A stretch of 20,234 nucleotides of DNA, from contig CALDOC010000241.1 of assembly GCA_937914675.1 (NCBI GenBank), forward strand, positions 1 to 20,234, in the 5' to 3' direction. The DNA comes from an uncultured Sulfurimonas sp. (GTDB lineage Bacteria > Campylobacterota > Campylobacteria > Campylobacterales > Sulfurimonadaceae). Position numbers and translations under genes: made by a program. Numbering within the stretch: the first letter of the stretch is position 1; each line of letters starts with the position of its first letter. The notes beneath the pieces were generated by a model that made no database searches, was not told the origin of the DNA, and saw only the letters and a program-made list of their open reading frames with translations. Positions 1-7,011 of the stretch are shown one piece after another.

Positions 1-984
1 CAAAGCAAACTCAAATACGAAATGCCGCTTTTTACCGGTTTCGCAATTTCATCTTACTCTGACATTATGAACAAAATGACTCAAATGAAAACTTTAGAAA
101 AAGATCAAGTTGTAAATGAAAAGATATATCAACTTAGAAAAAGCTACTACGAAATGGCTTTACTCGAAGAGTCGATCACTCACTTGAGAACAATACTCAA
201 TAACGTCAATATTTTGGAAGACGCAACGCAAAATATGATTGAAGTCGGATATGCTAAAAAAGTCGATCTTTTAGAAGTAAAAGCTAAAAAAGGCAATATC
301 AATAGATTATTGATTGAGCTTAACTCCAATAAAAAACTACTCTATCACTACTTGAGTTTTTTACTCAACCAAAAAATCACAAGCGTGACAACGCCAGTCT
401 CAGACATTGCGGCGCCATCCATAAGCGATGAAGAGATATTGAAAAACAACGTAGACGTTCAAAAAGCTTCCACGGGACTTATGATAAAAAACGACATGCT
501 CAAAGTGTCCCAAGCCGCTTACTATCCAACTGTAGGAGCTTTTGCAGAAGTAGCGACCGCTGATAACTCATTTTTAGGAAACGCGACTGAGCATAAAGGA
601 TATACGGTTGGGGCTAGACTTACATGGAATCTCTTTAATGGAGGAATTGACAGCGCAAAAATTGAAAAATCAAAAATAGATCGTCTTGAAACGCAGTCAA
701 AAGCGCTATTGGCGAAAAAAGGCGTTGCGCTTGAGCTCGCCAAGGTAAGAACGGAAATAGAAAGCGCCGATGAAGAGATTTTATCTTTGAAAAAAGAACT
801 GGTTTTGGCAGATGCCATTTATGAAAACTATGAGGGAAGATACAAAGAAAAATTATCTTCTATGAGTGACGTAATCATAAAGCAATCCGCTCAAATAGAA
901 AAAATATTACAACTTCAAGTCGCAAAAAATAAACGTAACGAAAAAATATTCCTACTTGAAAAGTTAGCAAATTATAAAAAATAA
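1..984 (+). CDS. TolC-family outer-membrane efflux protein, 5'-truncated
   Basis: This is the C-terminal part of a TolC-like outer-membrane channel, which forms the exit duct of tripartite efflux or type I secretion systems. The frame is open from base 1, reading QSKLKYEMPLFTGF, and the PLF-G stretch is typical of the middle of the family, so the ATG at 22 is internal and the true start lies outside the window. About 327 residues are visible. They show the family pattern of long helices rich in Lys, Glu and Leu, a second PLF/NLFNGG-like strand turn (LTWNLFNGG, roughly two thirds along), and another long helical hairpin to the TAA at 982. The inner-membrane and periplasmic adaptor partners would be off the left edge. 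The exported substrate cannot be told from the sequence. Confidence 0.85.
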   Translation, partial: QSKLKYEMPLFTGFAISSYSDIMNKMTQMKTLEKDQVVNEKIYQLRKSYYEMALLEESITHLRTILNNVNILEDATQNMIEVGYAKKVDLLEVKAKKGNINRLLIELNSNKKLLYHYLSFLLNQKITSVTTPVSDIAAPSISDEEILKNNVDVQKASTGLMIKNDMLKVSQAAYYPTVGAFAEVATADNSFLGNATEHKGYTVGARLTWNLFNGGIDSAKIEKSKIDRLETQSKALLAKKGVALELAKVRTEIESADEEILSLKKELVLADAIYENYEGRYKEKLSSMSDVIIKQSAQIEKILQLQVAKNKRNEKIFLLEKLANYKK

Positions 985-994
985 AACGAAGAAG

Positions 995-1024
995 TAAATT
1001 CCCAAATTTAAATTTGGGAATTTA
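995..1024. terminator. Perfect 30-bp palindrome, candidate bidirectional terminator
   Basis: Two 15-base arms, TAAATTCCCAAATTT and its exact reverse complement, abut with no spacer between the stop of the TolC-like gene (984) and the stop of serA (1037, opposite strand). As RNA it would fold into a stem with a small AU loop on either strand. The tract after the stem is only moderately U-rich (TTTAGAAATT on the plus strand), so intrinsic termination is likely but not certain. Position between two convergent genes is the main support. Confidence 0.6.
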
Positions 1025-1036
1025 GAAATTCAAAAA

Positions 1037-2626
1037 CTATAGTCTCGCGTAATTAACGCTCAAACAAGCTTCTAACTCTGAAAGCTCTTTTAGAGTTTCA
1101 TCATTAACTGCGTCATCCACTAAGATAACCGCCAAAGCTTGCGCGTTTTTGTTTCTCGCCAAAGAGAAGTCGGCAATGTTTACTTTATGCTTTGCCAACG
1201 TTGAACCTATGCTTCCGATAACGCCGGGAACATCGCTGTTTTTAAAGAAAACCATATTGCCTTTAAGCGCAAATTCTATCTCAAAACCGTCTATCGTTAC
1301 AATTCTTTGAACGTTGTCGTCAAAAATAGTTCCAGAAATAGTTGTAGTGCCATCGGACGTTGTAAGTTTAATAGTAATTAGGTTTTTAAATACCGCGGAA
1401 TCATTAAGAGATTCCGAATCTATTTTTATCCCTTTTTCCTTTGCGATAAATTCCGCGTTAACGTAATTGATAGTGTCGCCGCTTGCTTCGCTCATGGCGC
1501 CTACCGCCACAAACGTGGAAAGCGACTCTACGTATTGAGAAATTTCACCCTGCCCGCTTACTTTGATGGCAATGATTTGAGATTTATTGATTTGAGAAGC
1601 TAAAAAGCCAATTTTTTGTCCCATCTCTAAAAATGGCTTAACGAATACCGGTATTTTACTCTCGTCAATTGGTAAATTCATAGCATGTGGATATGCGATT
1701 CCTTTTGCAGCCGATATGGCGTTTTCGGCCGCTTGAGTTCCAATATTGAACTGAGATTCATAAGTGTTTGCGCCTAAGTGAGGAGAAACCGTGATATTGT
1801 CTAGGTCCAATAAAGGGTTATCCGTAGCTGGTTCTTTAACAAAAACGTCTATGCCGGCAAAACGAACTTTTTTACTTTTCAAAGCGTCAAACAGCGCCTC
1901 TTCGTTATAAAGTCCACCTCTAGCGCAATTTATCAACACTACGCCGTCTTTCATTTTGCTTATTTCTTCTTTATCAATCATGTTGATAGTTTCTTTATTT
2001 TTAGGCGTATGAATTGTAATAACGTCACAGTCCAATATATCTTGAAAATTTTTAGTATACGTCATGTCTAAATCGGTAACTTTTGTAGGATGAATGTACG
2101 GGTCGTACGCTACAATGTCCATCTCAAAAGAGGCCGCGCGTTTAGCGACGCGAGAACCGATATTGCCAAAACCGATTACTCCAAGTTTTTTACCGCATAA
2201 CTCATAACCATACCATTTCTCACGTTTCCAAATTCTATCGTTTTTAAGGTCATTATGAGAGTACGGAAACATTCTCATGCATGAAAGCATATGAGCCATT
2301 GTAAGTTCAACAGCGGCAATTGTGTTAGCGGTAGGCACGTTCATCACAATGATGCCCTCTTTTGAACACCCGGGAATATCAACGTTGTCAACGCCAACGC
2401 CTGCTCGAACAATCGCTTTCATATTTTTAGCGTTAGCGATAAATTTTTCGTCAACGTCAGTTGAACTTCTTGTTATGGCAACGTCGGCTAAAGGAATTAT
2501 CTTCTCAACTAGCTCAGTTTTATCAACGTCCGCCGCCATTATGAAATTTATATTTTCATCGTCTTCAAGCATTTTAAGACCAGATTCATGAATATGGTCA
2601 CAAACTACCACTGTATATTTTTGCAT
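1037..2626 (-). CDS. serA: D-3-phosphoglycerate dehydrogenase
   Basis: The enzyme oxidises 3-phosphoglycerate to 3-phosphohydroxypyruvate with NAD+, the first step of serine synthesis in the cytosol. At 529 residues it is the long form. An N-terminal substrate domain (RAGVGVDNVD, 74-83) precedes the nucleotide-binding fold with GFGNIG at 152-157. The catalytic trio of the D-2-hydroxyacid dehydrogenase family is visible: Arg236 in NCARGG, Glu265 in VKEPA and His283 in SPHLGANT. An intervening domain (about 320-450) and a C-terminal ACT domain (about 455-529) follow; in relatives the ACT domain binds serine for feedback control. The ATG directly abuts the TAA of the upstream gene (TAAATG), with GAGGA about 7 bases before it, so translation is probably coupled. 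It is the last gene of the rpsA unit. Confidence 0.95.
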   Translation of the reverse strand: MQKYTVVVCDHIHESGLKMLEDDENINFIMAADVDKTELVEKIIPLADVAITRSSTDVDEKFIANAKNMKAIVRAGVGVDNVDIPGCSKEGIIVMNVPTANTIAAVELTMAHMLSCMRMFPYSHNDLKNDRIWKREKWYGYELCGKKLGVIGFGNIGSRVAKRAASFEMDIVAYDPYIHPTKVTDLDMTYTKNFQDILDCDVITIHTPKNKETINMIDKEEISKMKDGVVLINCARGGLYNEEALFDALKSKKVRFAGIDVFVKEPATDNPLLDLDNITVSPHLGANTYESQFNIGTQAAENAISAAKGIAYPHAMNLPIDESKIPVFVKPFLEMGQKIGFLASQINKSQIIAIKVSGQGEISQYVESLSTFVAVGAMSEASGDTINYVNAEFIAKEKGIKIDSESLNDSAVFKNLITIKLTTSDGTTTISGTIFDDNVQRIVTIDGFEIEFALKGNMVFFKNSDVPGVIGSIGSTLAKHKVNIADFSLARNKNAQALAVILVDDAVNDETLKELSELEACLSVNYARL

Positions 2627-3106
2627 TTAATATTCCTCTTTGTACGGCTTTACACTTGCCGATATTTGATAATTCTTTAGTATCTCAACCAAAGAATTTA
2701 ATTTATTTACGTCTTTCGAATAAATAAATAAATCCATTCCTTTTTTATCTTGCTTTAAATAAAATTTTAGCTTATGACGCTTTAACTCTTCTTTCAAACA
2801 AAAAAGTTGATAGGGATCTAAAAGAGTGGCTGACAGTTTGTAAATAATGGTTTTATTTATTTTTTCATTTAAGTCTATTTTAATGTAGACCTCATTAACA
2901 GGATATGAAAATCCTAATCTTTCAGTTTGAGAAAAATGATTAATCCAGATTTCATCTATTTTTATTTGGGTTATATTACTTTCAAGTGAAAGAGGCTCAT
3001 TGCTTCCAAGGTTAACGGATGAGTTAATAGATATAAAAAAAAAGATTAAAAAGAGAGCCACTCCTAACGCTAAGATAGGAGCAAACCACTTTAAAATCTT
3101 TTGCAT
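2627..3106 (-). CDS. Small membrane-anchored protein between rpsA and serA, function unknown
   Basis: I do not recognise a named domain in these 159 residues. Residues 8-27 are strongly hydrophobic after a short basic start (MQKILKW), which fits an uncleaved N-terminal anchor or a signal peptide with the rest outside the cytoplasmic membrane. The remaining 130 residues mix short hydrophobic strands with many Lys, Ile and Asn and end in a basic-acidic tail (SVKPYKEEY). There is no cysteine motif except one Cys near 103. A gene of similar size and position lies between rpsA and serA in Campylobacter jejuni as I recall it (Cj0892c, annotated as a putative periplasmic protein), so the slot is conserved in the phylum. 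A stop codon immediately precedes the ATG in frame, so no earlier start is possible, yet no Shine-Dalgarno sequence is visible. Confidence 0.8.
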   Translation of the reverse strand: MQKILKWFAPILALGVALFLIFFFISINSSVNLGSNEPLSLESNITQIKIDEIWINHFSQTERLGFSYPVNEVYIKIDLNEKINKTIIYKLSATLLDPYQLFCLKEELKRHKLKFYLKQDKKGMDLFIYSKDVNKLNSLVEILKNYQISASVKPYKEEY

Positions 3107-3121
3107 TTATATAAAAAATGC
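3103..3121 (-). promoter_or_regulatory. AU-rich hairpin over a start codon lacking a Shine-Dalgarno
   Basis: On the minus strand GCATTT and AAATGC pair as a 6-bp stem around a 7-base loop. The second arm contains the ATG of the 159-residue protein. The 16 bases between the rpsA stop and this ATG contain no GG or GAG. The stem has only two G-C pairs, so it is weak and may be incidental. Confidence 0.25.
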
Positions 3122-3122
3122 T

Positions 3123-4781
3123 TTATTTGAATTTATCTTTAATCAAATCGCCTAAAGAGTGTGATTCATTATCATTTATCTCATCAAGGATTGCTTGATT
3201 TTTGATATAATCTAATTTTTTAACAGATAATCTAATGCGATCTCTTTTTGTGTCAATTACTGCAATTGCAGCTTCTATCGACTGACCAACTTCCAACTCG
3301 TCTTTTACAAGTGGAGATAAATCTTCATCGCGAATAAGCGCGTCAACGCCATCTTCCAATGAAACAAATACGCCGAAATCTTTAATATCGCGAATAGTAC
3401 CAGTGACAATTGAATTATTGTTATGAGTAGTTGCAAACTTGTCAATAGGAGATTCTAAAAGAGTTTTACGGTTTAATGAAATCTTTTGATCTTCGGTATT
3501 GATTTTAGCAATCTTAACTTCAACTTCTTCACCTGTTTTTAATACGTCTTTGCATTTTATATTTTTATCCCAAGATATATCTTGATTATGTAAAAGGCCT
3601 TCAACGCCAGCGATGCGAACAAACGCCCCAAAATCGGTAAGAGAAGTAACGGTTCCTGTAACTACGTCGCCTTCTTTGTGATTTTTCATAAATTCATCAA
3701 ATGGTTTAGCTAAAAGTCTTTTTAGTGAAACGCGAAGCTTGTGAGTTTTAGAATTAATTTCAATTACTTCAACGTCAATTTCTTCACCCACAGTTAAATA
3801 GTCATTAGGATTTTTAACGTTTTTGTCCCATGTAATCTCGGAAATATGTAAGAAACCTTCAATATCGTTACCAAGATCAACAAATACCCCATACGCTTCA
3901 ATGTTTGAAACTGTAACGGTAATAGTGTCGCCTTCATCTAATTCACTCTCTACTTCAGCCCATGGATCAGCCATAACAGCTTTAATGGATAATGAAAGAT
4001 GACGCTTGTCTTTATCGTATGATATCGCTTTAACGGTTACTATGTCACCTTCTTTGTAAAGTTTAGATGGGTTAACTGGGCCTTTATAGCTGATTTCGTT
4101 GTAGTGTACTAAACCATCAACTCCACCAACGTCTACAAACATGCCATAACTAGTTATCTTTTTAATAGCGCCTTCAACGATAACGTCGTCCGCCATTAAT
4201 TGATCTATTATTTCTTTTTTCTTCTTGCGCTCTTCATTGAAAAGTTTACGGCGAGAAAGAATAATTGAATTCTCAGCTTCATCAATTTTCACAACTTGCG
4301 CTTTGATTTTACGACCCACAACTTCGTCAGTGTCTTTAAAAGCGGCCAGTGAACGAGGCATGAAAAAAGTTACGTCGTCAGCTTCGACAACGTACCCACC
4401 ACGATTTTTCTTAGTAATCATACCTTCAATAGTCAACTCTTCAAAATCATCTTTGTGCAAAGCAATAAAATCTATAGTTTTTTGTTGCTCTAGAACCTTT
4501 CTATATGATATTTTAGGACGCTCATTGTAGTATCCAGTTACCATTACGTTTATTTTATCACCAATACCAAAAGTAAGAACTCCATCTTCACCACGGATTT
4601 CATCTAAACTTAAAATACCTTCTAGTTTATCACCTACGCCAACTAATGCTCTGTCTTCATCTTCCTGAATTTCAACAATTTCACCCTCTACTATACGGCT
4701 TGTTTCTTGTTTCTTTTCACTAGCAGCAAACATCTCTGCAAAATTTTCTTCTTCCTCAAATGATTCGTTATCGAACGCCAT
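3123..4781 (-). CDS. rpsA: 30S ribosomal protein S1
   Basis: S1 binds mRNA and helps load it on the 30S subunit. The 552 residues hold a row of S1 (OB-fold) repeats at about 30-95, 115-180, 200-267, 284-355, 370-439 and 457-523. The central ones carry the clear signature seen at YGMFVDVGGVDGLVHYNEIS (212-231), YGVFVDLG followed by GFLHISEITWDK, and FGAFVRIAGVEGLLHNQDIS (384-403). The first two repeats are more divergent, as expected for the ribosome-docking part of S1. An acidic N-terminal stretch (residues 5-26) precedes them. Length and six-repeat layout match the family in this phylum. The ATG follows AAGAGGAT at good spacing. It heads the unit rpsA - anchored protein - serA and has its own probable promoter in the 112-base gap to ispH. 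Confidence 0.96.
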   Translation of the reverse strand: MAFDNESFEEEENFAEMFAASEKKQETSRIVEGEIVEIQEDEDRALVGVGDKLEGILSLDEIRGEDGVLTFGIGDKINVMVTGYYNERPKISYRKVLEQQKTIDFIALHKDDFEELTIEGMITKKNRGGYVVEADDVTFFMPRSLAAFKDTDEVVGRKIKAQVVKIDEAENSIILSRRKLFNEERKKKKEIIDQLMADDVIVEGAIKKITSYGMFVDVGGVDGLVHYNEISYKGPVNPSKLYKEGDIVTVKAISYDKDKRHLSLSIKAVMADPWAEVESELDEGDTITVTVSNIEAYGVFVDLGNDIEGFLHISEITWDKNVKNPNDYLTVGEEIDVEVIEINSKTHKLRVSLKRLLAKPFDEFMKNHKEGDVVTGTVTSLTDFGAFVRIAGVEGLLHNQDISWDKNIKCKDVLKTGEEVEVKIAKINTEDQKISLNRKTLLESPIDKFATTHNNNSIVTGTIRDIKDFGVFVSLEDGVDALIRDEDLSPLVKDELEVGQSIEAAIAVIDTKRDRIRLSVKKLDYIKNQAILDEINDNESHSLGDLIKDKFK

Positions 4782-4825
4782 TACCTATCCTCTTGTTACA
4801 TAAAAATTGTCGTGATTGTATCTAA

Positions 4826-4856
4826 AAAATAATTATATTGACATTAAAATAGACAA
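4826..4856 (-). promoter_or_regulatory. Candidate rpsA promoter
   Basis: In the 112-base gap between ispH and rpsA the minus strand carries a perfect -10 hexamer TATAAT (plus-strand positions 4832-4837) in AT-rich surroundings. No good -35 is found at 17 bases, which is usual for sigma-70 promoters in this phylum. It would give a leader of about 45 bases before the rpsA ATG. A TACAAT about 14 bases downstream is a weaker alternative. The call rests on position and one hexamer. Confidence 0.4.
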
Positions 4857-4893
4857 ATTGAGAACTTACGTTCTTTAAAGAGCTAAGATGGAG

Positions 4894-5727
4894 TTATTTG
4901 TTAACATTTTTTTCTATAGAATTAATGACGTTTTGTATAATCCAGTCGGGAGTTGAAGCGCCTGCGCTTATGCCACAAAATTCTTTTTGATTAAACCATG
5001 AAAAATCTAAATCATTTTCATCTTCAATGTGATAACTATTTTCACAACAATCATGAGATATGCTAAAAAGTTGTTTTGTATTAGACGAATTTTTTCCACC
5101 TATAATAATCATGACGTCAGATTTTTTAGAAAGTTTTCTAATCGCGTCTTGATTCTCAAAGGTCGCGTTGCATATGGTGTTAAAGACTCTGACTTCTTTA
5201 TGCTTTGGTATCAAATAGTTTGCGATTTCCATATAGTCTTCAACTTTTCTAGTCGTTTGAGCTACAAGAGCTATTTTATCGCTAAACTTTAGTCCATCCA
5301 ACTCTTTTACCGACGTAACGACCCTCGCTCCATAAGTGGCGTAACTTTTAACGCCCTTAATCTCAGGATGACTAACGTCGCCAAATATTAGAATGTCATA
5401 TCCCGCCTCGCTCATCTCTTGACAAATTTGTTGAGGCTTTGTTACGTATGGGCATGTCGCGTCGACGACGTCAACCTTTCGTTCTATCAACTCCGCAAGT
5501 TCATTTTTTGGTATGCCGTGCGTTCGGACGATGGCTTTATCTCCGCTATTGAAAGTTCTAAAGTCTTCAGTTAAACCAACTTTAAAATCTTTTTCAAGTC
5601 TTTGTATTTCTTTAGAATTGTGTATCAGAGGTCCGTAAGTGGAGGCGTTTTTATTCTCTTCAGCTATCTTAATCGCGCGTTTAACTCCAAAACAAAAACC
5701 ATAATTTTCCGCTAGTTCAATCTTCAT
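4894..5727 (-). CDS. ispH: 4-hydroxy-3-methylbut-2-enyl diphosphate reductase
   Basis: This iron-sulfur enzyme makes IPP and DMAPP from HMBPP, the last step of the MEP isoprenoid pathway. In 277 residues, about the minimal size of the family, the three cluster ligands are present: Cys12 (FCFGVKRA), Cys92 (DATCPYV) and Cys186 (NTICNAT). Substrate-site residues are also present: His36 (LIHN), His70 (VRTHG), His120 and Glu122 (SHPEIKG), and the SSNT stretch at 214-217. The C-terminal AGASTPDW (255-262) is a family hallmark. Its ATG lies 3 bases after the aroA stop, so it belongs to the pheS-pheT-aroA-ispH unit. The nearest SD-like stretch (GTGGAG) is about 12 bases away, so initiation may rely on coupling to aroA. 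Confidence 0.96.
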   Translation of the reverse strand: MKIELAENYGFCFGVKRAIKIAEENKNASTYGPLIHNSKEIQRLEKDFKVGLTEDFRTFNSGDKAIVRTHGIPKNELAELIERKVDVVDATCPYVTKPQQICQEMSEAGYDILIFGDVSHPEIKGVKSYATYGARVVTSVKELDGLKFSDKIALVAQTTRKVEDYMEIANYLIPKHKEVRVFNTICNATFENQDAIRKLSKKSDVMIIIGGKNSSNTKQLFSISHDCCENSYHIEDENDLDFSWFNQKEFCGISAGASTPDWIIQNVINSIEKNVNK

Positions 5728-5730
5728 CGT

Positions 5731-7011
5731 TTAACTTAACTCCACTTTTGTAATCTTTTGCAATAGCTCAAAAAAGTTTGGAAAAGACGTATTAATGCAA
5801 TCTAAATCATTGACTTCCATTCCACATTTGAGGCCTGCAATTATAAAGCTCATAGCTATTCTATGGTCGCCATCGCTATCAACGACACCCTTTTTCAGCT
5901 CCCCGCCAACTACTTTGTACCCATCTTCATACTCGTCCACTTCTATGCCACAAGCGCGAAGACCTGCGACTACGACGCTAATTCTATCAGACTCTTTTAC
6001 TCTTAATTCTTGTGCGTTTTTGACAACGCTTTCACCTTGGGCGCATGCAAACGCTATAGAGAGCGCTGGCAATTCATCAATTAACCAAGATATGTTTTCA
6101 TCGACAACTATGGCTTTTAAAGGCGCATATTTAACGCTAATATTGCCTATGGGCTCGTACTTATTATCAACAACTTCATAAGTAATGTTCGCGCCCATTC
6201 GCTCAAGCGCCTTAAACGCTTCAATTCTAGTTGGATTAAGCGTTATTCCTTCCAAAACGATGTTAGAATTTGGCACTATGGAAGCGGCAACGGCGAAAAA
6301 AAACGCGCTTGACGGATCGGCCGGAATTTTAATGATTAAAGGAGAAAGCAAACCTTCCATCGGGGTTATCGTAGTTTTTAGCTTGTCAACTTTTATATTT
6401 GCGCCCATTCCCATCAACATTCTTTCCGTATGATCGCGAGAAAGTTCTGGTTCTACGTAAGTGCAAACGCCATCAGCTCGCAACGCGGCTAATATCATGG
6501 CGCTTTTAACCTGAGCCGACGCAATTTTACTCTCATAATTGAACGCTTTTAACGACGCTCCGCGAATGGATAAAGGAGCTAATTCTCCACCGTCTCTCCC
6601 GTCGAGTTTAGCGCCAATGTCGCGAAGCGGCAAAGTTACCCTCTTCATAGGGCGTCTACGTAAATATTCGTCGCCTGTCAAAACAAAATGTCCATCGGCA
6701 GAACTTAAAAGTCCACAAAACAGTCTCATTCCCGTTCCAGAGTTGCCACAATCCAAAATTTCGGAACTCTCTTTGAGGCCATTTGAAGATATTTTTATTA
6801 TCGTTCCATCGTCTTCTATGACGGCGCCAAGGTTTTTAACAATATTGAGAGAATTTAGAGTGTCCTCAGCTCTTAAAAAGTTGCTTATCTCACTTGTTCC
6901 CGACGCCAACATAGCGAACATGACGCTTCGATGAGAGATGGACTTGTCCGGCGCGATTTCACTTACTCGCAGTGAAAAAGAATTCGCGGAAGAAACTATA
7001 ACCCTGCTCAT
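5731..7011 (-). CDS. aroA: 3-phosphoshikimate 1-carboxyvinyltransferase (EPSP synthase)
   Basis: The enzyme joins shikimate 3-phosphate and phosphoenolpyruvate to EPSP, the sixth step of the shikimate pathway. All 426 residues of a normal enzyme are present. Lys23, Ser24 and Arg28 (DKSISHRS) bind substrate; GNSGTGMRL (89-97) and RRPMKRVTLPL (119-129) form the PEP and phosphate site; RVKESDR (337-343) and GDHRIAMS (381-388) complete the second domain. By eye the N-terminal half (SISHRS-MF-LASG, AED near 50, GD-YLRRRPM) resembles the class II enzymes, but the position that is Ala100 in the Agrobacterium CP4 enzyme is Gly here, as in ordinary enzymes. The ATG overlaps the pheT stop as ATGA, with only a weak SD-like stretch upstream, so translation is probably coupled. 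Confidence 0.96.
   Translation of the reverse strand: MSRVIVSSANSFSLRVSEIAPDKSISHRSVMFAMLASGTSEISNFLRAEDTLNSLNIVKNLGAVIEDDGTIIKISSNGLKESSEILDCGNSGTGMRLFCGLLSSADGHFVLTGDEYLRRRPMKRVTLPLRDIGAKLDGRDGGELAPLSIRGASLKAFNYESKIASAQVKSAMILAALRADGVCTYVEPELSRDHTERMLMGMGANIKVDKLKTTITPMEGLLSPLIIKIPADPSSAFFFAVAASIVPNSNIVLEGITLNPTRIEAFKALERMGANITYEVVDNKYEPIGNISVKYAPLKAIVVDENISWLIDELPALSIAFACAQGESVVKNAQELRVKESDRISVVVAGLRACGIEVDEYEDGYKVVGGELKKGVVDSDGDHRIAMSFIIAGLKCGMEVNDLDCINTSFPNFFELLQKITKVELS

Noticed and set aside
4861..4874. Small inverted repeat AGAACTTACGTTCT after ispH as a terminator
   Set aside because: The stem is only 5 bp with a 4-base loop and no U-tract follows, so termination there is not supported.
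4225..6934. Plus-strand open frames of about 80-130 codons across rpsA, ispH and aroA (for example 5795-6181 and 6539-6934)
   Set aside because: They are antisense to strongly supported genes, rich in Ser, Thr and Pro as antisense frames of Lys- and Glu-rich genes are, and have no convincing start signals.
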